From positions 5,692,087 through 5,756,086 of the forward strand of contig NZ_JAPDNR010000001.1 in NCBI RefSeq assembly GCF_025989125.1: DNA of 64,000 bases. The letters are read 5' to 3'. Under the pieces are notes generated by a model. That model was given only the letters and a program-made list of their open reading frames with translations. It did not search any database and was not told the origin of the DNA. Made by a program: the position numbers and the translations under genes. The DNA comes from Chitinophaga nivalis (GTDB taxonomy: Bacteria; Bacteroidota; Bacteroidia; Chitinophagales; Chitinophagaceae). This document shows positions 26,249 to 34,618 of the stretch, one piece after another (the first letter of the stretch is position 1; every line of letters starts with the position of its first letter).

Positions 26249-26345
26249 TGAGCAGCCATAACAGGCAGCAAGCCTGTTTGCTATAGATACGCCCGCACAG
26301 AAAATTGCTTCAAACATTTTACGCTGATCCGGTAACGGATCGATC

Positions 26346-26383
26346 TAATAAAAAAGGCACCGATAACGGTGCCTTTTTTATTA
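26346..26383. terminator. Bidirectional terminator between katG and the beta-propeller gene
   Basis: A perfect 17-bp stem, TAATAAAAAAGGCACCG (26346-26362) with its complement at 26367-26383, and a 4-nt ATAA loop. A-runs and T-runs flank the GC core on both sides, so it can stop both convergent transcripts. Confidence 0.93.
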
Positions 26384-26391
26384 GCTGCTGT

Positions 26392-29300
26392 TTAAGGTTT
26401 GAGCACCCGGTATGATGCCTTTTGTCCCTGTCCATTACGCAGGACTATTAAATAAAATCCCGCTTTCCAATGCGTGGTAGACAGTGCTACCCTGGTCTGA
26501 TCCTTGATCCGCTTCGTCAGCAACAAGGTACCATCTGCCTGCAATACTTCCAGGGATTCCCATTTGTCGGTCTCATTCAGTTTATCCAATACGAGGTAAT
26601 CTGAAACAGGATTTGGGTAAGGATGTATACCCGCACCTGCTACCGGATCTATTGCTATTGCCGTACCCGTAACAGTAAAGGCCGGTGCTGTAAACTGCCG
26701 GTTACCAATGCAAAGCACATCAGCTGTTACCGTGCAACGCACCTTGTTACGCCCTAAGGCAGGTGTATATCTCAGTACCTGCCCGTTATCATTGTCGATG
26801 GTCCGCCAGCCGTGTGAAGCGGTACTGTCTTCCCAAAGATATACAGGTGCAGCCGATACGACATTCACCCAAGCACTAAGTACAACAGGGTTACCGGCTA
26901 ATGCAGCCGTATCGCCGGTTAGCCTCAGCGCCGGTACAATACTTGTTTTAGTTTGTAATTTGATTTGCAGGTCATTATATCCATCGACCAGGCAACGATA
27001 CAACTCATCACTGTTGGCTATTGCTGCAGGCAGTGTAAGCTTAGCGGTGGTTACCCCCTGAAAGCCAGCGCCATTTTTCAGATTTTCAAAACCCTGTCCT
27101 TTATAGATTTGCCACTGATAGGAGTCGCCAATATCATCTGTTGTCAACACAGGTATGGCGCCTATACAAACCTCCATCGTATCTGTTATCACCGGACCCC
27201 GTTTCCCATCCAGATCGATTAACACACCGGCTTTACCGGCCAGTTTGGTGTAATAGGCCCCACCGATCATGGTGCGTCCCTGATGGTCTGTCATCATCAC
27301 CGGCAGACCATTATCTCCCAGGTAATCTGGTGTACCCTGCCATTGCCTCACTGTATTTCCTGCCATATCCAGTACGAGGAAAAACGGATAACGTTTTTTA
27401 ATGGGCACACTGCTATCCGCTACGTAACCACTGATGATATACTGTTGCTTTATGCTGTTGAGTTGCTGTTGCTGTGGTATGTAATATTGTCCGGCCCCGG
27501 CAAGGGTAAAAGATTTTTCCCACACCCCTGTACCGGTCAGATTATCCAACTTACCTACCACCAGGCTACTTTCTCTCCTCCCTATCCAGCATGTTATCTT
27601 TTTATCAGTGGTAGCATCCCAGATAGCGGTGGTATCACTGGTCGTGAATTTAAACAGTGTCTGCTCTTTCTCAAAATCAATTCCCCGGATTTCAGATTTG
27701 CGGGAGATACGGCTACGGGTCACCAGCAACACACTGCCGGAATCCAGCGGAGCTATATTATGGAACTCAGCATCCATCCCCGGCATCTCTCTCCAACGGC
27801 CAACATTGTAGCCATAATAAGCCGCAGGCGCCGTACTATAAATGATGGTAGCCAGTTCTATTCCATATACCCCATTTCTTATATACTGGTAAGCGCTGAT
27901 GGAAGAGTCGCGCAGATAGGGCAATATGCCCCGTTTTTCCCATGGCTCATCCCCGGCTTCTCCTGCCCGGGCTCTTCTGATAAGATCGGTTTCACTGTAT
28001 TGGTTTGTCTGGTTCAGATTAATACGATACATCTCCGTGTTACCATCGTACGACTCCCGCAGCGTACATTCATATACAATACACTGCGGATTAGGTACAA
28101 AAAGCCGTTTCGGACGGAAGCCATACAGGTTGCTGGTTTCTATCCTGCGTATGAACAACTCTTTACCGCTTGCGTCAAATGTACTCACCTCCAGGGTTTG
28201 GGGGTTCCCATAGTAATACGTGCCTTCATGAGAGAGATGTGTTAACCACGAAACAACGACGGTACCATTGTTACCCGCCACCAGCTGATCCGCTTTATAG
28301 AAACGTTTTTCTCCTCCGAAAAGCTTCGACCAAAACAAACGATTATCCGCCGTACCTCTTACTTCCAATACCACCTGCCGTCCTTGTTGCTTCAGCAATG
28401 CGTAACTGCTGTCGGATAAAGTCACTACTCCGGTCACGGCTACACTCCATTGCAGTTCCGCGTTCATTTTTTTCAACACCGGCCTGTAGACGGCGGTGGT
28501 ATCCGCGGCAGCCAGGTAAACGCCCATTTCCCCTGCTGTTTCCAGCGTTCCTACGTGAAATACCCTGCCATTATTCAGGAAACTGAATATTCCCATATCA
28601 TTCCGATTCGTAGCCATTTCAGAAACGGTATAATTATACACCATCTCCCCATTCGTATTGATCTTGCTGGTGATCCACTTGCCGGGACCATAGTTATCTG
28701 AATCGCGGTAGCCGCAGAGATAAAAATTACCTTGCTCATCCAGCACACCGTTCACAAAACCTTTTGAAATGCTGTTCCCTACCTGTTGCCGGCCATCCTC
28801 ATCATATACGTGATCCCAGCTCACATGCCCATCTTCCCGGTTTAGTTTGGCTACATGATAAGATTTATTACCACCACCCACATACCTGTGCCGACCAGCA
28901 ATATAGAGCTGCTCTTTGGTAAATCTCACGATCACCGGGAGGTCATTAGACAAGCCGGTGCCATAACCTACAGGCGCCCGCCAGCTCCATTTGATATCAC
29001 CACTGTGCTTATCCAACCGCACGGCAAACATATTTTCGAAATCGATGCCACCGGTAACATATAGTTCATTGCCGCCAGGAAGATCCACGGTTGTGATGTT
29101 CACCTGGTTATCACGCAGTAGCACCTGTTTTTGCCAGACAGGTACCTGGAGCTGGGCAGTATTATACTTATACAGCATGCTCCCGCCCGACAGGTATACC
29201 GCACCACTGTCTACCGCGATCAGCCGGATATGAGGCGGGATGTCCTGTTGCCGGAGAATAGTGCCGCTACGTTTATCGATGGTCATGATATTTAAACCGG

Positions 29301-29769
29301 CCTGCAATAACAGCGTACCATCGAAGGCATCCTTCAGCACTGCGCGGAAATTGTTATACTTTCCTACCTTCAGCTGCCAGTTAAGCTGACTGGTTTCCTT
29401 ATCGATTCCCCAGATGAGCAGGTTGTCGACCGTATTGCAAACAGCATACAACTGTGTGCCATCAACCACCATATCAATGGGTAAGGCGTTAATATAATTG
29501 ACATCCTCGCGGGTGGTTTCCGTATCAACTGTATGTGTCCAGATAATTTTACCGGAAGTATCTGTTTTGATGATGGCAGGCTGTGAACCATTCAGCGGAT
29601 TAACAGATACGCCTAAATAGAGAAATGGACCATCCTGTACTACGGCTTCTGTTTCCCTGCCAGGAAAAGTATCCCGCTGGGGTAATATATAAGAGAAACG
29701 ATGCTGACCATTCACAGAGGTTAACGATAAAATCGACAGGTAAACGCAAAGCGCAATCAATCGGTACAT
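26392..29769 (-). CDS. Secreted beta-propeller protein with T9SS sorting domain
   Basis: A 1125-residue exported protein. The signal peptide is about 1-22 (MYRLIALCVYLSILSLTSVNG). Most of the protein is made of PQQ/WD-like propeller repeats, seen as recurring IIKTDTSGKIIWTHTVD, GIDKETSQLNWQLKVG, VRLDKHSGDIKWSWRAP and KLNREDGHVSWDHVYDE units. From about residue 870 there is an Ig-like segment (PVLTTDDIGDSYQWQIYKG). The last 80 residues are a type A T9SS sorting domain (IHPYPNPVSDYLVLDKLNE, then WKAGFYLIVLRNGQGQ). It is therefore carried across the outer membrane by the Bacteroidota type IX system and attached to the surface or released. Function unknown; adhesion or ligand binding is likely. 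Confidence 0.85.
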   Translation of the reverse strand: MYRLIALCVYLSILSLTSVNGQHRFSYILPQRDTFPGRETEAVVQDGPFLYLGVSVNPLNGSQPAIIKTDTSGKIIWTHTVDTETTREDVNYINALPIDMVVDGTQLYAVCNTVDNLLIWGIDKETSQLNWQLKVGKYNNFRAVLKDAFDGTLLLQAGLNIMTIDKRSGTILRQQDIPPHIRLIAVDSGAVYLSGGSMLYKYNTAQLQVPVWQKQVLLRDNQVNITTVDLPGGNELYVTGGIDFENMFAVRLDKHSGDIKWSWRAPVGYGTGLSNDLPVIVRFTKEQLYIAGRHRYVGGGNKSYHVAKLNREDGHVSWDHVYDEDGRQQVGNSISKGFVNGVLDEQGNFYLCGYRDSDNYGPGKWITSKINTNGEMVYNYTVSEMATNRNDMGIFSFLNNGRVFHVGTLETAGEMGVYLAAADTTAVYRPVLKKMNAELQWSVAVTGVVTLSDSSYALLKQQGRQVVLEVRGTADNRLFWSKLFGGEKRFYKADQLVAGNNGTVVVSWLTHLSHEGTYYYGNPQTLEVSTFDASGKELFIRRIETSNLYGFRPKRLFVPNPQCIVYECTLRESYDGNTEMYRINLNQTNQYSETDLIRRARAGEAGDEPWEKRGILPYLRDSSISAYQYIRNGVYGIELATIIYSTAPAAYYGYNVGRWREMPGMDAEFHNIAPLDSGSVLLVTRSRISRKSEIRGIDFEKEQTLFKFTTSDTTAIWDATTDKKITCWIGRRESSLVVGKLDNLTGTGVWEKSFTLAGAGQYYIPQQQQLNSIKQQYIISGYVADSSVPIKKRYPFFLVLDMAGNTVRQWQGTPDYLGDNGLPVMMTDHQGRTMIGGAYYTKLAGKAGVLIDLDGKRGPVITDTMEVCIGAIPVLTTDDIGDSYQWQIYKGQGFENLKNGAGFQGVTTAKLTLPAAIANSDELYRCLVDGYNDLQIKLQTKTSIVPALRLTGDTAALAGNPVVLSAWVNVVSAAPVYLWEDSTASHGWRTIDNDNGQVLRYTPALGRNKVRCTVTADVLCIGNRQFTAPAFTVTGTAIAIDPVAGAGIHPYPNPVSDYLVLDKLNETDKWESLEVLQADGTLLLTKRIKDQTRVALSTTHWKAGFYLIVLRNGQGQKASYRVLKP

Positions 29770-30355
29770 AAGGGATAATTATAATGTAGCACTAAGGTAT
29801 AGAAAAATGTTATACCACAAAATATCACCATATCAAGAATAGGGAAAATCTGCTGCCTACTATTCTAGTTACCGGAGTAACCATCAACATTCGTCACTTC
29901 AAAGACCTTCTGCCTCGCCGGTCATGTTGCACTTCACTTAAACACATGCCCTCTTTTTGCTGCACATGGCTATTTATCAGGTGTATTATTTAAGTTGATT
30001 GATTATATTTTTTGCAGTATCCGTGTCTCCTGTAACAGGATCAACTAACAACCAATTGCGTTCCACAACCGTTTTACGCCAACATCATGCCTGCTGCGGC
30101 CAGACCTCTCTGATTATTTTCACGGGTTTGTAATTGCATGGCAGCCCCGCTTTGTAATCTTGTGCCATCAACCGAACGGACTTATACCAATATTTATTTA
30201 CCCGTTGTTCCTATCAAAGGAAGCCATTAAACATCATCCTATTACCCATATTTTTCATTGAACGACATCTGCTCATGTACCACCACAGCATAATAGCCAG
30301 TGTTATTATCCTGCATGATACCATCATTTTTTTATCACCTAAACCATACTACTTT
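29770..30355. other. Intergenic region, 586 bp
   Basis: An AT-rich stretch between divergent genes with no supported gene. It holds the promoters of both neighbours, of which I cannot point to clean consensus matches. An upstream in-frame ATG at 30275 for the next gene is not credited. Confidence 0.5.
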
Positions 30356-31444
30356 ATGAAGAAAACAATTATTCTTTACTGTGTATGCTGTATAGCAGCA
30401 TTGTATTTGACAGCCTGTAAAAAAGAGGCACAGCTGACTACCGCCTCCGCGGATAAAACAGCAGACAAGCCCGCGCCGGCACGTAAACCCAAGGCCAAAG
30501 TCATCAATACGTTAAATGCCTTCGGCTGGATTATTGAAGGAGGTGATGTAGCAGCTACAGACCTCAACGGTAATGGTATACCAGATCTCATTTATCTCAT
30601 CAATGATGCACCGGCCGGCCCCAACTATTTCCGGTATTATGTAGGATGGGATGTCAGTGAAACAGGGTATCCCAGTAGCGTTACCGGCATTAAACAAATT
30701 GCCAGCAACAGTAGCATCAGTGAAGGAGCAGGTATTGCTGTGGGAGATATCGATAAAAACGGGATACCAGACCTTGTATTGCTGGCATATGATGCACCGG
30801 ACGGCCCCAATAACTTTGTATATATTGTAGGATTTAACCTGAATGCCAATGGTGACCCGGCCTATTGGTCTTCTCCCATTACGGTATTCGGCACCAATTA
30901 TGTTGCCCAGGGAGCCGCTGCTTCCCTCGCCGATATTGATGCCAATGGTACCCTTGACTTGTTGCTCTCCTCTTATCATTTTGATGTAGAAGGAAAATTC
31001 ACCTATAAGATTGCCTTTAATCTGAATAGTGCCGGTTTCTCCACCAACATAAAAGATTATGGCGTACACGCTGGCACCTATCTGGGCCATATTATACAGG
31101 ATATTGGTACCGCCCTGGCCGATTTAAACGGAGATGGCAAACAGGAATTATTTATAGTGGGTAATGATAACCCGCCCGGACAAAATTCCTTCCGGGTGAT
31201 CACAGCCACAGTCACCCCAACAGGAGAGCTGGAAAAAGTATCCGGCTTTAAACAATACGAAGGATTGGGTGAAAGTGGCCAGGGAACTGGCGTTACTATT
31301 GCCGATTTCGATCGGGATGGCACCAGGGATATATTGTTCTTAAGCGTAACCGATACACCGGCAGAAGATTACTATAAGTATTACATTGGTTACAGTATTA
31401 CCTGGAATCCCAGAAGTAAAACCTGGGAACCCTTTTTCGATTAA
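30356..31444 (+). CDS. FG-GAP/VCBS-repeat lipoprotein
   Basis: A 362-residue lipoprotein. With the start at 30356 it opens with MKKTIILYCVCCIAALYLTA followed by CKKE, a lipobox L-T-A-C. The start at 30275 would hide this signal behind 27 extra residues. The mature part has five calcium-binding loops of the D-x-[ND]-x-[ND]-G type at regular intervals: DLNGNGIPDLI, DIDKNGIPDLV, DIDANGTLDLL, DLNGDGKQELF and DFDRDGTRDIL. Each is part of an FG-GAP-like blade, so the protein is an integrin-like beta-propeller on the cell surface. It probably binds ligands or other proteins; no enzymatic residues are evident. It is transcribed alone and ends in a hairpin. Confidence 0.85.
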   Translation: MKKTIILYCVCCIAALYLTACKKEAQLTTASADKTADKPAPARKPKAKVINTLNAFGWIIEGGDVAATDLNGNGIPDLIYLINDAPAGPNYFRYYVGWDVSETGYPSSVTGIKQIASNSSISEGAGIAVGDIDKNGIPDLVLLAYDAPDGPNNFVYIVGFNLNANGDPAYWSSPITVFGTNYVAQGAAASLADIDANGTLDLLLSSYHFDVEGKFTYKIAFNLNSAGFSTNIKDYGVHAGTYLGHIIQDIGTALADLNGDGKQELFIVGNDNPPGQNSFRVITATVTPTGELEKVSGFKQYEGLGESGQGTGVTIADFDRDGTRDILFLSVTDTPAEDYYKYYIGYSITWNPRSKTWEPFFD

Positions 31445-31471
31445 GGTATACAGCGATATTTTAATTATATC

Positions 31472-31502
31472 CATAGCCAGGCATTGATAATGCCCGGCTA
31501 TG
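31472..31502 (+). terminator. Hairpin terminator after the FG-GAP gene
   Basis: CATAGCCAGGCAT (31472-31484) pairs with ATGCCCGGCTATG (31490-31502) with one mismatch in 13 positions and a 5-nt loop. The T-tract that follows is short (CGTTTATT). Confidence 0.6.
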
Positions 31503-31657
31503 CGTTTATTACCACTGCAACCACTCAGCAAAACACACATTGTCCAGCTTTACCTTACAAATAAAACATTCCCTCCTTTTTGACTACAACAATACGTCGT
31601 TTGGCTACAGCAGTCGTGTCATAACAACTGACCTTTGTATCAACAAAAAACAAGATT

Positions 31658-32563
31658 ATGCATATTGTGCTTACAGGCTCCTTAGGGAACATTGGCCAAC
31701 CACTTACACAAACACTGGTACAAAAAGGATATCAGGTCACTGTTATCAGCAGCAAAGCCGAAAGGCAACAAGACATTGAAGCATTGGGTGCAAAAGCGGC
31801 GATTGGCACCATCGGGGATGTAGATTTTTTATCCGCTACGTTCAAAGGTGCAGACATCGTGTATGTGATGGAAACACTGGATATGGCTGGCAGCTTCTTC
31901 GATCCTGCGGTTGACTTTATCGCGGCGATCAACCAGATTGGCCGTAACTACCAACAAGCGATTGAAGCATCCGGGGTAAAGCAGGTGATACACCTCAGCA
32001 GCATAGGCGCTCACATGAGCAAAGGAAACGGCATTCTGGCCTTTCACCACAATGTTGAAAACATATTGCAAGAGTTGCCGGCAGATGTTGCCATTAAATT
32101 TATGCGCCCGGTAGGATTCTACACCAATATGTTTGCCTTTATACGCTCGATTGCAGCACATGGCAATATCGTAGAGAACTATGGCGGAGACAACAAATTC
32201 CCCTGGGTATCGCCGATAGACATCGCGGCAGTGATTGCAGAAGAAGTGGACACACCTTTTGCAGGCAGAAAAATCCGTTACATCGCCAGCGATGAATTTT
32301 CTCCGAATGAAGCGGCCTATTTCCTGGGTCAAGCCATCGGGAAACCCGATTTGAAATGGGAGGTAATTGCAGATGACCAATTACTGCAAAAGTGGCTGAC
32401 AGCAGGTATGAATGCACAATTGGCCAAAGACTTTGTAGAAATGCAGGCCAGCATGCACAGCGGCGTATTGTATGAAGACTACTACCGGCATAAACCTGTG
32501 CTCGGTCAGGTTAAGCTCACCGATTTTGCACAAGCGTTTGCAGCCGCCTACCATCAGCAATAA
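31658..32563 (+). CDS. NmrA-like NAD(P)-binding protein (atypical SDR)
   Basis: A 301-residue Rossmann-fold protein of the NmrA/QOR2 kind. The dinucleotide-binding loop is at the very N-terminus (MHIVLTGSLGNIGQPLTQTL, GxxGxxG pattern at about 7-13). It is followed by VTVISSKAERQQDIEALGAK, GADIVYVMETLD, and HLSSIGAHMSKGNGI at the position of the usual SDR catalytic region, where the Tyr-x-x-x-Lys is missing as in the NmrA group. Such proteins act as quinone or NADPH-dependent reductases or as redox-sensing regulators. The AraC-family gene that follows by 85 bp may control it, since this pair is common. Cytoplasmic. Confidence 0.85.
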   Translation: MHIVLTGSLGNIGQPLTQTLVQKGYQVTVISSKAERQQDIEALGAKAAIGTIGDVDFLSATFKGADIVYVMETLDMAGSFFDPAVDFIAAINQIGRNYQQAIEASGVKQVIHLSSIGAHMSKGNGILAFHHNVENILQELPADVAIKFMRPVGFYTNMFAFIRSIAAHGNIVENYGGDNKFPWVSPIDIAAVIAEEVDTPFAGRKIRYIASDEFSPNEAAYFLGQAIGKPDLKWEVIADDQLLQKWLTAGMNAQLAKDFVEMQASMHSGVLYEDYYRHKPVLGQVKLTDFAQAFAAAYHQQ

Positions 32564-32594
32564 AATGGCTATCTTTAAACAGTAAAAAACAAAT

Positions 32595-32642
32595 CCATTA
32601 AGGAATAACGTACCCCTATCCTACTTATTCCTTAATGGTTTT
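32595..32642 (+). terminator. Long hairpin between the NmrA-like and AraC genes
   Basis: CCATTAAGGAATAA (32595-32608) and TTATTCCTTAATGG (32625-32638) form 14 perfect pairs with a 16-nt loop, followed by TTTTAG. It ends only 10 bp before the AraC start codon. It probably terminates the reductase transcript and may also limit expression of the regulator. Confidence 0.7.
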
Positions 32643-32648
32643 AGTGAT

Positions 32649-33569
32649 ATGAACAGCACAAAAACATACCGGGTTAAAAGCATCAGTGAATTCCATCAGC
32701 TCCGGGGTTTACCTGGCCCTGAACATCCGCTGATCAGTGTGGTGGATTATGCGGCCATCAAACATGCACCTGATAACGACTCCACCAACTGGGTTTTTGA
32801 TTTCTACATGATCGCCGTTAAACGGGGCATCTGCGGCACCATGTTGTATGGCCAGCAGTCCTATGATTTTAATGAAGGCGTCATGTTTTTCATTGCACCC
32901 AATCAGGTTTTCAGAATTACAGCCCGTACCCATCCCACCGCTCAACGGTCGGGCTGGATGCTGTTGATTCATCCTGATTTTTTATGGCATACCGCTTTGG
33001 CAAAAAGCATTAAGCAATATGAATACTTTGATTATTCGGTCAACGAAGCTTTATTCCTCTCCGATAAAGAAGAAACGATTATCAACAGCATCATTCAAAA
33101 TATTCAGCAGGAATATCATGCAAACATTGATAATTTCAGTCAACAGATCATCATCTCGCAGATAGAAACTTTGCTCAGTTATTCGCAAAGATTTTATCAC
33201 CGTCAATTCATCACCCGAAAAATCACCAATCACAAAATACTCGATCGCCTGGAAGCTTTACTGGCAGATTATTTCAACCAGGAAGACCTGATCAGCAAAG
33301 GCTTACCAACGGTGCAATATATTGCAGGCATGCTCAACGTTTCGCCGAAGTACCTTAGTAGTTTATTAAAAGTATTGACAGGACAAACCGCTCAGCAACA
33401 CATTCACGAAAAGCTGATTGAAAAAGCCAAAGAAAAATTATCTACTACCGATTTATCTGTCAGTGAAATTGCCTATGAATTAGGCTTCGAACATTCCCAG
33501 TCTTTCAGTAAATTATTCAAAAGCAAAACCAATCTTTCTCCGCTGGCATTCAGGCAGTCATTTAACTAA
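32649..33569 (+). CDS. AraC-family transcriptional regulator
   Basis: A 306-residue regulator. The N-terminal two thirds is a cupin-like sensor domain (about 40-190, GQQSYDFNEGVMFFIAPNQV). The C-terminal 100 residues carry the two helix-turn-helix motifs of the family: QYIAGMLNVSPKYLSSLLK (about 222-240) and the signature LSVSEIAYELGFEHSQSFSK followed by LFKSKTNLSPLAFRQS. It lies downstream of the NmrA-like reductase in the same direction and is separated from it by a terminator hairpin. The reductase gene is the most likely target. It could also be considered as a binder of the 21-bp direct repeats near 15.3 and 19.9 kb, but nothing in the sequence supports that link. Confidence 0.92.
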   Translation: MNSTKTYRVKSISEFHQLRGLPGPEHPLISVVDYAAIKHAPDNDSTNWVFDFYMIAVKRGICGTMLYGQQSYDFNEGVMFFIAPNQVFRITARTHPTAQRSGWMLLIHPDFLWHTALAKSIKQYEYFDYSVNEALFLSDKEETIINSIIQNIQQEYHANIDNFSQQIIISQIETLLSYSQRFYHRQFITRKITNHKILDRLEALLADYFNQEDLISKGLPTVQYIAGMLNVSPKYLSSLLKVLTGQTAQQHIHEKLIEKAKEKLSTTDLSVSEIAYELGFEHSQSFSKLFKSKTNLSPLAFRQSFN

Positions 33570-33624
33570 CCTCATGCGCAGATGTGCTACTGCTGCGGTT
33601 GTCCGGCCATACGGGCAGCACGGG

Positions 33625-34521
33625 CTACCTGGAAAATTTCTTTGAGCCGGCCACACAAAGAATAACCCCTACCGTAACACCCACCATGCCAATGCTCACC
33701 TGTTCGTGTAAAAAAACAGCAGCCAATGCCAATCCAAAAAATGGCTGCAACAATTGTAACTGCCCGACTGCAGCAATACCACCCTGGGCTAATCCCCGAT
33801 ACCAGAATATAAAACCTATCAGCATACTGAATATGGATACATAAGCCAGTCCCAGCCAGGCTGGCGCACCAATGCCGGATACCGAGGCCGGAAACTGCCA
33901 GCACATTACAGGTATCATCACCGGCAACGACAGCACCAGCGCCCAGGAAATCACCTGCCACCCACCCAGTGTTTTAGACAACATAGCCCCTTCTGCATAC
34001 CCCAGTCCGCATAAAATGACAGCCAGCAACATTAATATATCTCCCACCGGCGATGCGGAAAGCCCCTGCGCAACAGCAAAACCAATCACCAGCAAACTAC
34101 CCGCGATAGCACATAACCAGAATACCGGGTGCGGACGTTCTCCTCCACGCATCACACCAAATATAGCTGTGGTCAATGGTAACATACCCAGAAATACAAT
34201 AGCGTGTGCAGCCGTTATATACTGCAAGGCCAAGGCGCTCAGTAAGGGAAATCCGATAATCACCCCTACTGATACGATCATCAGGGGAACCATGTGTGCC
34301 CTTTCAGGGCGCTTCGCTTTCAGCAACAGCAGCACACAAAGTGCCAGCAACCCGGCAATGGTCGCCCGTGCCACCGTTAAAAATACCGGACTCATTTCCA
34401 GCACTGCCAGCCTGGTGGCCGGCAGCGAGCCACTGAATATAACGACGCCTATAAACCCATTGATCCAGCCACTGGTGCTGTTTTTCTCCAATAAGGCCGG
34501 CGATGATAAACTGTTTTCCAT
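33625..34521 (-). CDS. EamA-family (DMT) inner-membrane transporter
   Basis: A 298-residue transporter with ten predicted transmembrane helices in two repeats of five, each an EamA unit. The first starts INGFIGVVIFSGSLPATRLA and the second around GDILMLLAVILCGLGYAEGA. The C-terminal repeat has the typical WYRGLAQGGIAAVGQLQLLQ, followed by PFFGLALAAVFLHEQVS. Members export amino acids, metabolites or drugs; the substrate is not predictable. It is divergent from a MocR-type regulator whose promoter region overlaps its own, which strongly suggests that the regulator controls it and hints at an amino acid or amine as substrate. Confidence 0.92.
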   Translation of the reverse strand: MENSLSSPALLEKNSTSGWINGFIGVVIFSGSLPATRLAVLEMSPVFLTVARATIAGLLALCVLLLLKAKRPERAHMVPLMIVSVGVIIGFPLLSALALQYITAAHAIVFLGMLPLTTAIFGVMRGGERPHPVFWLCAIAGSLLVIGFAVAQGLSASPVGDILMLLAVILCGLGYAEGAMLSKTLGGWQVISWALVLSLPVMIPVMCWQFPASVSGIGAPAWLGLAYVSIFSMLIGFIFWYRGLAQGGIAAVGQLQLLQPFFGLALAAVFLHEQVSIGMVGVTVGVILCVAGSKKFSR

Positions 34522-34543
34522 GTTATTGTGATGATTCTTTTTA

Positions 34544-34551
34544 CAAAAATA
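34544..34551 (-). promoter_or_regulatory. -7 box of the EamA gene promoter
   Basis: On the minus strand TATTTTTG matches TAnnTTTG exactly, 22 bp before the start codon at 34521. No clear TTG at the -33 distance. Confidence 0.55.
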
Positions 34552-34569
34552 GCAAGAGGGCTACTATAA

Positions 34570-34606
34570 ACACAGTCTCAGTTTTGTATATTTTAATGGA
34601 CACAGT
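34570..34606. promoter_or_regulatory. Direct repeats, candidate MocR operator
   Basis: ACACAGT occurs at 34570-34576 and again at 34600-34606 in the same direction, 30 bp apart. The pair brackets the -33 element of the regulator's own promoter and lies between the two divergent genes. MocR-type regulators such as GabR and PdxR are known to bind direct repeats spaced by whole helical turns. The assignment is by analogy. Confidence 0.5.
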
Positions 34607-34614
34607 TATCTTTG
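34584..34614 (+). promoter_or_regulatory. MocR gene promoter, near-leaderless
   Basis: TTG (34584-34586), a 20-nt spacer and TATCTTTG (34607-34614) match the Bacteroidota promoter TTG-N19-21-TAnnTTTG exactly. The start codon is at 34619, only 4 nt after the box, so transcription would begin at or next to the A of the ATG. Confidence 0.75.
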
Positions 34615-34618
34615 TAGT

